Positions 8,905-17,919 of a DNA stretch of 64,000 bases are shown in pieces. A program made the position numbers and the translations under genes. The stretch is from Psychrobacter sp. UBA6766 (lineage in GTDB: Bacteria; Pseudomonadota; Gammaproteobacteria; Pseudomonadales; Moraxellaceae). How positions within the stretch are numbered: position 1 is the first letter of the stretch; the number at the start of each line of letters is the position of its first letter. The stretch lies in assembly GCF_002453355.1 (NCBI RefSeq), contig NZ_DKGQ01000025.1, forward strand, positions 34,139-98,138, written 5' to 3'. The notes beneath the pieces were generated by a model. It did no database searches. It saw only the letters and a program-made list of their open reading frames with translations, and had not been told where the DNA came from.

Positions 8905-9930
8905 TTATTGAATATCATCAGGTAAAATAACGCTATCAATGGTCATTGCTTCACGAATTTTATCCATGGCATTTTTTTCGATTTGGCGGACGCGCTCTGC
9001 TGAAATAGAGTAAACCGCTGCTAGCTCATGCAAGGTTGATTTTTGCTCAGAAAGCCAGCGCTGCTCGACGATATCGCGTGAACGATCATCTAAGGTGTCC
9101 ATTGCCGCAAGTAGTGCAGATGAATTGTTTTCTTCCCAATCTGTTTCTTCAATCATCTCAGCAGGGTCGATGCCATCCTCTAAAAAGAGCTGTGGTGCGT
9201 AGCGACCATCGTCATCATCGCTTGATTGCGCTTCAAATGAGGCATCATAAGATGTCAGGCGTGACTCCATTTCGAGCACTTGTTTGCGCGTCACATTTAA
9301 GTCATTAGCAATGGCGTCGGCTTCTTCGATGGTCAACTGGTTATTGGTCTTTTTAAGACTGCGTAAGTTAAAGAATAATTTACGATGCGCTTTAGTAGTA
9401 GCCACTTTAACAATTCGCCAATTACGAATGACGAATTCGTGAATCTCAGCCTTAATCCAATGCACGGCAAAGGATACCAAACGCACACCTTTATTGGGAT
9501 CAAAGCGTTTGACGGCTTTCATTAATCCTAGATTGCCTTCTTGAATCAAATCTGCTTGCGGCAAACCATAGCCTGAGTAGCTACGTGCTATATGAATCAC
9601 AAAGCGCAGGTGCGACATCACGAGCAGGCGCGCAGCTTCGACATCGCCCTCATCATAATAGCGATGGGCAAGCTCCTGCTCTTGCGTTGGTGTCAAAATC
9701 GGAATTTGATGGACGGTATTGATATAAGCACCCAAGTTTACGCCAGGCGCTGATAGATGTGTTGGCATGGCAGGCACTAAATCACGGGTACGCGTGTCGC
9801 TAAGTGTGCTTGCATCATAAGGCGGGCGTGCCGCCGCCGCTTTTAGTGCCGCATCGCGTGCTTCGTTTTTCTCAGGTGCTGCGCTGTCTTTTTTACGGGT
9901 ATTTGCAGCGTCATTAGGAGTATTAGCCAT
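8905..9930 (-). CDS. rpoH: RNA polymerase sigma-32 (heat-shock sigma factor)
   Basis: Directs transcription of chaperones and proteases after heat or unfolded-protein stress. Region 2 (SHLRFVIHIARSYSGYG, then GNLGLMKAVKRFDP), the RpoH box that tunes turnover and chaperone control (TKAHRKLFFNLR) and region 4 with its helix-turn-helix (LAAVYSISAERVRQIEKNAM) are all present. At 341 residues it exceeds E. coli RpoH (284) by a charged, Ala/Lys/Asp-rich N-terminal extension of about 50 residues and an acidic insert between regions 2 and 4. AAGG precedes the ATG at good spacing. Whether translation is thermosensor-controlled cannot be judged by eye. Confidence 0.95.
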   Translation of the reverse strand: MANTPNDAANTRKKDSAAPEKNEARDAALKAAAARPPYDASTLSDTRTRDLVPAMPTHLSAPGVNLGAYINTVHQIPILTPTQEQELAHRYYDEGDVEAARLLVMSHLRFVIHIARSYSGYGLPQADLIQEGNLGLMKAVKRFDPNKGVRLVSFAVHWIKAEIHEFVIRNWRIVKVATTKAHRKLFFNLRSLKKTNNQLTIEEADAIANDLNVTRKQVLEMESRLTSYDASFEAQSSDDDDGRYAPQLFLEDGIDPAEMIEETDWEENNSSALLAAMDTLDDRSRDIVEQRWLSEQKSTLHELAAVYSISAERVRQIEKNAMDKIREAMTIDSVILPDDIQ

Positions 9931-10010
9931 ATTCTTGACCTTGGTTAAAATAGATAAGCAATGAGTCAGATAAAAATCTTTATAGTTATAATTGTAAAGG
10001 ATAGCGCGGT

Positions 10011-10496
10011 TTAGTTGCTATCAGTTTTGGTAATGATGAAGTGATATATTGTATCAACTACCTTTTTAGAATGAGTTGATGACCCACTTTCACTACCTGA
10101 GGCTGTCGTCTGATTTACCACTAATAATAAAGGATTTATTGCTTCTGTTTGCTGGCTTTGCTGACAAAAAGCGCTGATATCTGCTTGCGAGTTTGGGTCA
10201 GTGGCAACCACGTATAATGACTCACCAACAGTCACATCACGAAGCGCTACTTTGGTTTTTAACAGTGGCATTGGGCAAGCAAGTCCACGACCATCCACCA
10301 TATTTTTAATAATAATTATGGGCTTTTTCCAGTTCACATTATCATTTAAGTTAAAATCATCTGTTAGATTGAAACTACCTGCTGATAATAAATCTAGCAG
10401 TTGCGTTATCGTCTGTTGCTGGGATTCAGACAAAGTTTCGGCGAAACGAATAGGGTATGAGCCGCTTTCAATGACAGATTGATTACTAGCAGACAT
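10011..10496 (-). CDS. TusA/SirA-family sulfurtransferase-like protein with N-terminal extension
   Basis: 161 residues. Residues about 66-130 form the TusA/SirA fold, with the signature VDGRGLACPMPLLKTK and the sulfur-accepting Cys74 in CPMP. TusA proteins relay persulfide sulfur, for instance to tRNA thiolation; other family members have different acceptors, so the substrate is open. Typical TusA is about 80 residues: here 60 residues of unknown role, rich in Ser/Asn/Asp, precede the domain, and a Ser-rich tail follows. It lies 80 bp upstream of rpoH on the same strand and may share a transcript with it. Confidence 0.8.
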   Translation of the reverse strand: MSASNQSVIESGSYPIRFAETLSESQQQTITQLLDLLSAGSFNLTDDFNLNDNVNWKKPIIIIKNMVDGRGLACPMPLLKTKVALRDVTVGESLYVVATDPNSQADISAFCQQSQQTEAINPLLLVVNQTTASGSESGSSTHSKKVVDTIYHFIITKTDSN

Positions 10497-10850
10497 AAAA
10501 TAAACCTTTAGAATATCAATGTTTGAGAATGCCGGATTTAATAGCGCCTTATTAACAAGCTTTCATCAAGAGCTATTATAGCAAATTGCCATCCCTCAAT
10601 TGCAGTTGAATATAGTGATCATAATCATTGGTCAATCAGGACATCTTATTAATACTAGACATTATATTTATAGATAGGTTTATCTTATAGGCTAAAACCA
10701 TCAATCGATGCTTTAAATTTGCACAAACATGTTGCGCAATCGTGACGCGTGGCAGCGTTATTGGTAGCCAAAAGTAGACTACAATTGACCTTAGATAAAC
10801 AAGCTCGTATAGTCAAAAAGACGTTATGGTCACTCGTATAGGACAGGCAT
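10497..10850. other. intergenic region between the divergent TusA-like and bepA genes
   Basis: 354 bp with no credible gene. Its right end carries the sigma-70 promoter at 10785-10813 for the M48 protease gene. I see no clear promoter for the leftward TusA-like gene. Confidence 0.5.
10785..10813 (+). promoter_or_regulatory. sigma-70 promoter of the M48 protease gene
   Basis: TTGACC (10785-10790), 17-bp spacer, TATAGT (10808-10813). The predicted transcript start near 10820 leaves about 30 nt before the TTG start at 10851, including AGGACAGG. Confidence 0.65.
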
Positions 10851-12527
10851 TTGTACTTCTCTCATAGATCATCGAAGCTTAAGAAGCTGACAATAAACAC
10901 ATTGGATAAATGTGCTTTTGCTCAGTCATCAAATAAGCTACCAGCGTTCAAGTTATTTCCATCGAGATTAGCGTTTGCTCTAAACTTAGGAGTATCTGCT
11001 GCATTACTGGCACTGACAACTACGGCCAATAGTGCTGGCACGCAAGCCGCGCCATTTACTTACGGTTCATGGCAGACGTCCAATGCTGAAGAATTGGATT
11101 TACCCAATTTGCGCGGACCGGGATTAAGTTTTGCTGAGCAATATCAAAACAAATTACTTGGTGAGTGGTCATTAAGGAACATCAATGGTCGCGCTAAAAT
11201 GGAGCACGATCCTTGGATTTATGAAACCATAAAAGACATGACTTGGCGGTTAAATGCGCAAGCCCGTCAGCAAGCACCATTGGGTTTGGTTATTATTGAT
11301 AATCCCAGTATCAATGCTTTTGCCGCGCCCGGTGGGGTAATTGGTCTTAATACAGGAACGATACTCGCGGCGAGCAGCATGGATGAGATTGCCAGTGTCG
11401 TCGCGCATGAGGTGGCACATATTAGTCAGCACCATTATGAGAGCGGGGCCGATGAGCGCAAAAAAGCCTTGCTGATGCAAATAGGCGGTATGCTGGCGGC
11501 GATTGCCGCCTCAGCAGTCGATGGTGATGCCGCAGCCGCCGTCATGATGGGTAGTCAGACTGCTACTATGAATAGCAGCATGGCTTTTAGTCGTAATAAT
11601 GAGCGTGATGCTGACCGCGTTGGTATGCAAATAATGAACCAAGCGGGTTACGATCCACGGGCGATGCCGCGATTTTTTGCGACAATGAATCAAAAAAGCC
11701 AGCTGAACCAAACCGCCAATCAATTCCTGCCCAGTTTCGTACGCTCACATCCTTTAAGTAATGAGCGTTTAAGCGAGTCACAAAGCCGCGCTCAGCGCTA
11801 CGATTCACTGCCATTATCCAAGCAGCAGCGTCATCAAGCATTATTTGATTTGCTTTACTGGCGTGTACAGAGTACGGGGAAGCATGTTTCTGAAACGGAG
11901 CTTATAACTGCTGCTAAAAATAGTATCGGGGCAAAATTGGCATTGATGTATTGGTACGGCGAGCAGCAACGCTTTCGTGAGGCCAGTGAGCTGTATACCG
12001 AACTGTCAGCGTTGCCAACGCCCAAGCGCCAGATATTAGAGCCGTTATTATCCATTACCCAAAGTCAGATTCTCACGGAACAAAATAAATGGCAACAAGC
12101 GGCTGAACTGCTAGAAAGTCAGCAGCGCCTGTATCCCGAGCGTCGCGACCTGCGTCTATATCTAGCTGAAGCTCTGACCAACGGAAACCAACCAGCGGAA
12201 GCGCAAGCGTTGCTCAAACCCTTGACCGAGCAGCAACCAAGTGACCGTTATGCATGGCAAAGCTTACAATTGGCCAATGAAAAAATCGCCAAAACCACAG
12301 AATCGCCGCAGCTGGCAAAAATCGCCACGATTAATGCATTGCGTTATCGAAGTCATGATCAGCTATGGAGTGGACGCTATGAGCGTGCTCTGACTTCTTT
12401 GACGCAAGCCAAGCAATTGACTGAGCAAATGCAGAAAACCGCTCAGGCCAGTAGCGCTCGACCACTACTTGCCAATATTAATGCGGAAATCAAAGCGGTA
12501 AAAACCGCCAAAGACTTTAAGCCTTAG
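10851..12527 (+). CDS. bepA: BepA-like periplasmic M48 metalloprotease with TPR repeats
   Basis: Zinc protease and chaperone of outer-membrane assembly; E. coli BepA helps or degrades LptD and BAM substrates. The 558-residue protein has a signal peptide (hydrophobic core about 41-60, likely cut near NSAGTQA), the M48 domain with HEVAH (His186, Glu187, His190) and the third zinc ligand Glu251 in NNERDADR, then a C-terminal TPR-like helical repeat region (about 340-550). The start is a TTG with a well-placed AGGACAGG and an upstream promoter; the resulting 40-residue n-region is long, so a second TTG near 10902 is an alternative. Confidence 0.87.
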   Translation: MYFSHRSSKLKKLTINTLDKCAFAQSSNKLPAFKLFPSRLAFALNLGVSAALLALTTTANSAGTQAAPFTYGSWQTSNAEELDLPNLRGPGLSFAEQYQNKLLGEWSLRNINGRAKMEHDPWIYETIKDMTWRLNAQARQQAPLGLVIIDNPSINAFAAPGGVIGLNTGTILAASSMDEIASVVAHEVAHISQHHYESGADERKKALLMQIGGMLAAIAASAVDGDAAAAVMMGSQTATMNSSMAFSRNNERDADRVGMQIMNQAGYDPRAMPRFFATMNQKSQLNQTANQFLPSFVRSHPLSNERLSESQSRAQRYDSLPLSKQQRHQALFDLLYWRVQSTGKHVSETELITAAKNSIGAKLALMYWYGEQQRFREASELYTELSALPTPKRQILEPLLSITQSQILTEQNKWQQAAELLESQQRLYPERRDLRLYLAEALTNGNQPAEAQALLKPLTEQQPSDRYAWQSLQLANEKIAKTTESPQLAKIATINALRYRSHDQLWSGRYERALTSLTQAKQLTEQMQKTAQASSARPLLANINAEIKAVKTAKDFKP

Positions 12528-12722
12528 GCGGTTGTTGCTAGCTTGGGTTTTATAAGAATTAAGCATATATAGCAGTCTGACTTTAAAACCAATATAGGGC
12601 GACTGAGACGAATTTTTCGTAGCCTCTGTCATAGCAGCAAGCAAGGAAGATTTATATCAGTCGCACGTCGCTACTCACGTATCGATTTCATTTTAAACTA
12701 ATGATAACTTTTTTACCTTTGG

Positions 12723-13172
12723 TTAACACTGCAGCGCGTCTTTTACCAATTTAGAAATTAATGCGGGGTCAGCGCGGCCCGCCGTTTTATTTTTTAATAC
12801 ACCCATCACGCTACCCATATCGCGCATTGAGGTTGCGCCTTGTTGGGCGATTTCGGCATTAACTAAGACCGCAAGCTCAGCATCATCCATTTGTTTTGGC
12901 ATAAACTCATTGATGATATCAATCTCAAACTGCTCTTTAGTTGCTAAATCATCGCGACCATTTTCGGTAAAAATAGTTAGTGACTCCTGACGCTGCTTGA
13001 GCTGTTTTTGGAGCACTTCTAATACTTGCGCATCGTCAAGTTCGGTCTGGCGGTCAATCTCAATTTGTTTAATGACCGCTTGCACATTGCGGAGCACTTT
13101 GACACGCTCAAGCTCACGCGCTTTCATCGAAGTTTTGATGGTGTCAGATAACGTCTGTTTCAGTTGACTCAC
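12723..13172 (-). CDS. GatB/YqeY domain protein
   Basis: 149 residues covering the whole YqeY family: helical domain with MKARELERVKVLRNV near the N-terminus and the C-terminal MGSVMGVLKNKTAGRAD. The fold matches the tRNA-binding tail domain of GatB (amidotransferase), suggesting a tRNA-linked role that is not proven. It lies downstream of rpsU on the same strand, the common rpsU-yqeY order, but a strong terminator at 13286-13325 lies between them, so it probably depends on read-through or its own promoter. Confidence 0.9.
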   Translation of the reverse strand: MSQLKQTLSDTIKTSMKARELERVKVLRNVQAVIKQIEIDRQTELDDAQVLEVLQKQLKQRQESLTIFTENGRDDLATKEQFEIDIINEFMPKQMDDAELAVLVNAEIAQQGATSMRDMGSVMGVLKNKTAGRADPALISKLVKDALQC

Positions 13173-13285
13173 TGTTATTATTCCTTATAAGTATGGGTAA
13201 AATAATTGTTGGTAAAGTAATTGGGGATAAAATGCTAAATAAAATCTGCCAATCATTGATCAGCAGTAATAACAAAAATTGTAGC

Positions 13286-13325
13286 ATAAAAAACGCCACT
13301 GTTATTCATCGATAACAGTGGCGTT
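13286..13325 (-). terminator. intrinsic terminator after rpsU
   Basis: A 14-bp perfect stem (AACGCCACTGTTAT and complement) with a 6-nt loop, followed on the minus strand by six T. It should strongly attenuate transcription from rpsU into yqeY. Confidence 0.9.
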
Positions 13326-13361
13326 AGTGTAGCGCTGGTATTTAGCTAATCGTATTGGTGA

Positions 13362-13577
13362 TTAGTACATACGAGTGGTACGAATAGTTTCGCGTTGTAA
13401 TTTTTTCTTATAACGCTTTACAGCAGCGGCTTTTTTGCGCTTGCGCACTTGCGTTGGTTTTTCATAAAATTCACGCTTACGAACGTCTGATAGAACGCCG
13501 GCTTTTTCACAAGCACGTTTAAAACGACGGATAGCGATGTCAACTGGTTCGTTTTCTTTAACCTTAACTGCAGGCAT
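13362..13577 (-). CDS. rpsU: 30S ribosomal protein bS21
   Basis: 71-residue, strongly basic protein of the small subunit platform, next to the anti-Shine-Dalgarno end of 16S rRNA. The sequence is canonical: [20 protein letters not shown] near the N-terminus, the Lys/Arg-rich [15 protein letters not shown] and the C-terminal TTRMY. A strong AAGGAG-type ribosome-binding site precedes the ATG. A good promoter (13709-13737) and a strong terminator make it a compact unit. Confidence 0.98.
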
Positions 13578-14052
13578 GAAATCTCCTTGATTAGGATGAG
13601 ATATAAGGGCATTAGTTTGGCTGTGTATTAGTATTTAGCCGTAATATCTCAAGATTATCGGCATCAGCTCAAACTAGGACAGTCTTGCACAATAGCACAA
13701 GGGCGCTTATTTTAATCAAAAATAGCAGCAAAGTCAAAGACTTTAGCGTATCTCTATTAGATAAAGGTCAAATAATAACCAATAAACTTTAACTGAGCAG
13801 TAAAAATATGATGAAATATAAAATAAAGCTTCGGTGTTAATATTATTAATAATCTTTTAACAAATAATCAATAAATCATGGACAAAACAGCTGTTTAGCA
13901 ATAACGACTTCTAGTGGGTGTATGGTATTCTATATATAATCTGCCGTTCAGTCTTGAGCCCTAATCTTTAAGTTTTAAAAATAGGTGCTTAAAAATAGCG
14001 TCTTCGGCAGATTCTACAACGCTTTGATAGCAATCATATTAAGGATCTTTTA
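13578..14052. other. divergent control region between rpsU and lipoprotein gene
   Basis: 475 bp, no credible gene. It holds the rpsU promoter (13709-13737, minus). On the plus strand TATAAT at 13935-13940 is a candidate -10 for the lipoprotein gene, but no good -35 lies 17 bp before it. The rest is AT-rich with nothing further I can support. Confidence 0.5.
13709..13737 (-). promoter_or_regulatory. sigma-70 promoter of rpsU
   Basis: Read on the minus strand: TTGACT (13737-13732), 17-bp spacer, TAAAAT (13714-13709). The leader to the rpsU ATG is about 125 nt. Confidence 0.65.
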
Positions 14053-14472
14053 ATGAAAATTGGCATGAAAAAAACTGCAGTTAGTACCGCGCTATGGGCA
14101 ACATTGCTTCTTACGATGGGCGTTAGTTTAAGTGCTTGTAGCAACGAAAAAGAGGAAGCGGGCGCAGAGTCGGGTGAGGTGTTAGCAACCGATAGAGTCG
14201 ATGACGCATCAGCGCTTGCACGTAAAAACGCTCCTGAAGCAGAAGATATGGACTTCCCAGAAACAGCGCCAATGCCTGCTGCTGACACGACGGAAGGTAC
14301 AGAAGAAGGGGCTGCGGGAACTGAAGCTACGACTGCAGAAGATGGCGCAACGACAGATACGGCAGGAAATACGGCTACTGCAAACGCTGATACAGACGCG
14401 GCTTCTACTGCTAGTACAGAAACAACAGATTCAGATTCGGCGGCCACGACTACCGAGCCTGCAACAAATTAA
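14053..14472 (+). CDS. low-complexity lipoprotein of unknown function
   Basis: 139 residues. A lipoprotein signal peptide is clear: basic N-terminus, hydrophobic core about 10-25, lipobox LSAC with Cys29. The mature part has no fold I recognise; it is almost entirely Ala, Thr, Glu, Asp and Ser with no aromatic core, so it is probably disordered, perhaps a surface or spacer protein. It precedes the cytochrome c5 lipoprotein by 139 bp on the same strand, and both share the same design of lipid anchor plus acidic linker; here the linker carries no domain. Homologues would be expected only in close relatives. Confidence 0.75.
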   Translation: MKIGMKKTAVSTALWATLLLTMGVSLSACSNEKEEAGAESGEVLATDRVDDASALARKNAPEAEDMDFPETAPMPAADTTEGTEEGAAGTEATTAEDGATTDTAGNTATANADTDAASTASTETTDSDSAATTTEPATN

Positions 14473-14611
14473 TAGAAGTAGATAAAATTGAGTAAGTAAG
14501 CCGCGTACTCAGTCCATAATATCGATTCATCACTGCCAGCTACTATTACTATTAATATGCCAGCAATGACATTGAGATTTACATCAACAATCTATAGATG
14601 AGGGAATAACT

Positions 14612-15154
14612 ATGACTATGCAGCAAAACACAATGAAAGAAAAATCAGTGGCTAAATTGGCGCTAACGAGTATAGGCCTTAGTGCGCTTTTGGCACTTAG
14701 TGCTTGTAGTGGCGGTGACAATACGGCAGCTGAAGAACCAACCGCTACTAATGACACCGAAACAGTGGTGGTAGAGCCGGAAACGCCGGTTGCAGAAACT
14801 GAAGTAGCAACGCCTGAGCCTGCAGTTGAAGCAGAGCCCGCTGAAGTTCCTGTAGAGGAACCCCAAGAAGCACCTGCACCTGCTGAAGAAGCGGCTGAAC
14901 CTGAAGTATTAGCAGCTAATGCGGGCGAGCAGTTGTATGAAAAGCAGTGTAAGGCCTGTCATGCAACAGGATTGTTGGGTGCACCTAAATTTGGTGACAA
15001 AGCCGATTGGGCACCGCATCTTGAAAAAGACATAGAGACGCTACACATGCATTCTGCGAAAGGCTTTAATAAAATGCCACCACAGGCCAATGATAATGTA
15101 AGCGAAGCGCAAGTTCATGCCGCCGTAGATTATATGGTTGCCGCTGCCAGCTAA
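14612..15154 (+). CDS. lipid-anchored cytochrome c5-like protein
   Basis: 180 residues. Lipobox LSAC (Cys32), then a 65-residue Pro/Glu/Ala-rich linker, then a class I cytochrome c domain (about 105-180) with haem-binding CKACH (113-117) and the axial Met155 in GFNKMPPQ. The pattern DKADWAP...GFNKMPP...VDYMV is that of cytochrome c5. It should carry electrons in the periplasm, held at the membrane by its lipid and reaching out on the flexible linker. The usual second Cys pair of c5 near the C-terminus is absent. A terminator follows directly. Confidence 0.88.
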   Translation: MTMQQNTMKEKSVAKLALTSIGLSALLALSACSGGDNTAAEEPTATNDTETVVVEPETPVAETEVATPEPAVEAEPAEVPVEEPQEAPAPAEEAAEPEVLAANAGEQLYEKQCKACHATGLLGAPKFGDKADWAPHLEKDIETLHMHSAKGFNKMPPQANDNVSEAQVHAAVDYMVAAAS

Positions 15155-15187
15155 CACTAGTATTGCTTGTTGAAATTTACTAGACTG

Positions 15188-15221
15188 ACCGCCATTGTAA
15201 GCTAACAGTGGCGGTTTCTTT
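15188..15221 (+). terminator. terminator after cytochrome c5 gene
   Basis: ACCGCCATTGT pairs with ACAGTGGCGGT (one mismatch) around a short loop, followed by TTTCTTT. Confidence 0.75.
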
Positions 15222-15345
15222 ATTATTGAAAAAATGGCACCACAAATTATATTTCTAAAAAGTTCTTTAAGCAGTAAGCTTTGTATAGTAAATATACAAG
15301 ATGTACCGTCCTAAACGCGGTAAAGCAAAATATAAAGGCGCATAA

Positions 15346-16383
15346 ATGAAAGTATTGGGTTTAGAGACCTCTTGCGATGAGACGGGTCTGGCAATTTTTG
15401 ATAGCGAGCAAATAACGAGTGAAAATAAAGGTTTGCTCGGGCAAGTACTATATTCTCAAATAGAGCTTCACGCCCTATATGGTGGTGTCGTGCCTGAGCT
15501 TGCGAGCCGCGATCATATTCGTAAATTGGTGCCGTTATTCAACGAATTGCTAGAGCAGTGCAACATCACTAAAGATGAGATTAATGCCATTGCTTACACC
15601 AAAGGCCCAGGGCTTATCGGCGCTCTAATGACGGGAGCATTATTTGGTCGCAGCTTGGCTTATGGATTGGATGTGCCAGCGATTGGCGTTCACCATATGG
15701 AAGGCCATCTTTTAGCGCCACTGATGGGAGCGAATCCACCGGCATTTCCGTTCGTATCGTTACTGGTTTCTGGCGGTCATACATTACTGATTGCTGCCCA
15801 TGGTATCGGACAATACGAAATTCTAGGCGAATCCATCGATGATGCGGCGGGCGAGTGCTTTGATAAAGCAGCAAAAATGCTTGGTTTGCCATATCCTGGT
15901 GGCCCTAATATTGCCAAATTAGCAGAAATGGGCGATCAAAATGCCTATGATTTACCACGTCCAATGTTACATCGCGGTTTAGATTTTTCCTTCAGCGGTA
16001 TGAAAACAGCGGTCCATAATCTTATCAAGGATACCGCTGGTTCTGATAGCGATTCGCAAGTTCGTGCTGATATTGCCGCAAGCTTCCAACATGCCGTGGT
16101 CGATACGCTAGTGAGGAAATGTGTTAAGGCGTTAAAACAAGTTGAGATGAGCCGCTTAGTCATCGCAGGCGGCGTCAGTGCCAATAGTCATTTGCGTGAG
16201 ACACTAGAGCGTGAGCTCACTAAAATAAATGCCACGGTTCATTATGCACCGCCAGCGTTGTGTACCGACAATGGCGCAATGATTGCGTATGCCGGTTACG
16301 AGCGTTTGCAAGCAGGGCAGGCCGATGATTTGGCCGTCAGCTGCGTACCGCGTTGGCCGATGACCGAGCTACCTGCGCTATAG
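15346..16383 (+). CDS. tsaD: tRNA threonylcarbamoyladenosine synthase subunit TsaD
   Basis: Transfers the threonylcarbamoyl group to A37 of ANN-decoding tRNAs, with TsaB, TsaE and TsaC. The 345-residue protein shows the ASKHA fold: LGLETSCDETG at the N-terminus, the metal ligands in HHMEGH (His117, His121), LVSGGHT, the GESIDDAAGECFDK segment and the C-terminal TDNGAMIAYAG. The ribosome-binding site AAAGGCG lies close to the ATG. In many relatives tsaD is divergent from rpsU-yqeY; here a two-lipoprotein block separates them. crcB follows after 57 bp. Confidence 0.97.
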   Translation: MKVLGLETSCDETGLAIFDSEQITSENKGLLGQVLYSQIELHALYGGVVPELASRDHIRKLVPLFNELLEQCNITKDEINAIAYTKGPGLIGALMTGALFGRSLAYGLDVPAIGVHHMEGHLLAPLMGANPPAFPFVSLLVSGGHTLLIAAHGIGQYEILGESIDDAAGECFDKAAKMLGLPYPGGPNIAKLAEMGDQNAYDLPRPMLHRGLDFSFSGMKTAVHNLIKDTAGSDSDSQVRADIAASFQHAVVDTLVRKCVKALKQVEMSRLVIAGGVSANSHLRETLERELTKINATVHYAPPALCTDNGAMIAYAGYERLQAGQADDLAVSCVPRWPMTELPAL

Positions 16384-16440
16384 ATGCTAACCGTTAGATG
16401 ATACCCAACTATTAAATTTTATCTCACTCAAGGATGACTT

Positions 16441-16812
16441 ATGCAGTGGCTTGCGATAGGATTAGGTGCTGCCATTGGCGCATGCTTGCGAGCATGGCTT
16501 GGACGGTTTAATCCGCAGCACAGCTGGATTCCCCTAGGAACATTAGGTGCCAATATATTAGGCGGGCTACTAATAGGAATGGCATTGGTATGGTTTGAGA
16601 GTACGGGTAGCAACTTATCGCCTCATGTCAGGCTATTTGTTGTCACTGGCTTTTTAGGGGGATTGACGACTTTTAGTACCTTTAGTGCTGAAACTTTTAC
16701 CTTAATTAATGATGGTCGCTTGTTATCGGGACTGATTTTAATTGGTCTACATGTTGGGCTAACCTTATTGGCTACCGCGCTAGGCTTTCATCTTTTTAAA
16801 ATGGTTTTATAA
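16441..16812 (+). CDS. crcB: fluoride channel Fluc/CrcB
   Basis: 123-residue, four-helix inner-membrane protein that exports fluoride as a dual-topology dimer. Family signatures are present: GAAIGACLRAWLG at the N-terminus, TLGANILGG with the conserved Asn, and GFLGGLTTFSTFS, the Phe/Thr/Ser track that lines the pore and binds the central sodium. I see no fluoride riboswitch in the 57 bp before it; it is probably co-transcribed with tsaD. Confidence 0.94.
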   Translation: MQWLAIGLGAAIGACLRAWLGRFNPQHSWIPLGTLGANILGGLLIGMALVWFESTGSNLSPHVRLFVVTGFLGGLTTFSTFSAETFTLINDGRLLSGLILIGLHVGLTLLATALGFHLFKMVL

Positions 16813-16910
16813 AATTGCTGTTACTGAATATTGATAAGTAAAGGCGCATAAAAAGAGACGTGCTCATTATTTAACATGCTTTTTTTATTACAACAATTTT
16901 AAAAAACCCA

Positions 16911-17801
16911 CTATATTGGTTTGACTATCCCTTCTAACAAACTGGCAAATCCTTGCATATAGGCGGTATCTTGGCTCGAGGTACGCGTTGCTGCATAGAG
17001 CTGACAGTAGACGCCACTGCCTAACGGGCGTGACACTACCCAGCCTTTTTTTTCATATTCAGCAACCACCCAGTCGGGTAAAGCCGCCACGCCGCGTTCG
17101 CTGGCAACCAATTGAATTAACATGGCGGTCAGCTCGGTGGTACGCATACTTTTAAAACTGACCTGTGCTGGCGTCATAAAATTAGCAATGATATCTAGGC
17201 GCTTCGCTTCTACTGGGTAGGCAATCAAGATTTCATCAACCAAGTCTTGGGCATGAATGATTTTTTGCTCTGCCAATTCGTGAGTCGGCGACAACACCAA
17301 CCGGCTCTCGTACTCAAACAATGGCTGATAGCTGATACCTTCTATTGGTAAATTACTGGTCGTAATTAATAAGTCGATATCACCTTCCATCAATAAATGA
17401 TGTGGCTCAGGCTCAAAACCAGTGGCAAAGTCCAATTCGACATCCGACCATTCGCGGCGATAATGATTAAGAATCGGCATCAACCAATCAAAGCAGCTAT
17501 GACATTCAGACGCCAATCGCAACCTTCCTGCTTGGCCATGAGCCAAGCGCTTTAAATTTGCTTTGGTGCGGGTGACCTGCGGCATGATGCTGTCTGCCAG
17601 TGCCAATACTATCTTTCCAGCAGGCGTAAAAGTTAGCGGACGTGTGCGGCGATTGACCAAACTGATATTATAGTAATTCTCTAATTCTTTTAACTGATGC
17701 GAGACGGCAGAGGCAGTGACATGAAGTTCATCAGCCGCCGCAGCCAACGATCCATGGGCTCGCAGCGCAGTTAGTGTATTAAGATGACGCAGCTCTAGCA
17801 T
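16911..17801 (-). CDS. metR: LysR-family regulator MetR
   Basis: 296-residue LysR-type regulator. The N-terminal winged helix-turn-helix (GSLAAAADELHVTASAVSHQ) and effector domain match MetR in particular: ECHSCFDWL, the DIDLLITTSNLP strand and AALPDWVVAEYEKKGW correspond closely to E. coli MetR, the homocysteine-responsive activator of metE/metH and other methionine genes. No met gene is in the window, so its targets here are elsewhere. It lies downstream of potC on the same strand (118-bp gap), which looks incidental. Confidence 0.88.
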   Translation of the reverse strand: MLELRHLNTLTALRAHGSLAAAADELHVTASAVSHQLKELENYYNISLVNRRTRPLTFTPAGKIVLALADSIMPQVTRTKANLKRLAHGQAGRLRLASECHSCFDWLMPILNHYRREWSDVELDFATGFEPEPHHLLMEGDIDLLITTSNLPIEGISYQPLFEYESRLVLSPTHELAEQKIIHAQDLVDEILIAYPVEAKRLDIIANFMTPAQVSFKSMRTTELTAMLIQLVASERGVAALPDWVVAEYEKKGWVVSRPLGSGVYCQLYAATRTSSQDTAYMQGFASLLEGIVKPI

Positions 17802-17919
17802 AAAATAACCTAACCACTGAAGTTAAAAAATAGGAAATGTCGTGTTTGAAATATTGAAAAGTCGTAGGCACTTTTTGCCTGTTTTTACATTATAGATATT
17901 TTCGCCATAAAAGTTACAA

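Noticed and set aside
14034..14447. 137-codon frame antisense to the low-complexity lipoprotein gene
   Set aside because: A shadow of the repetitive Ala/Thr/Glu coding sequence; the plus-strand frame has a lipobox and is the real gene.
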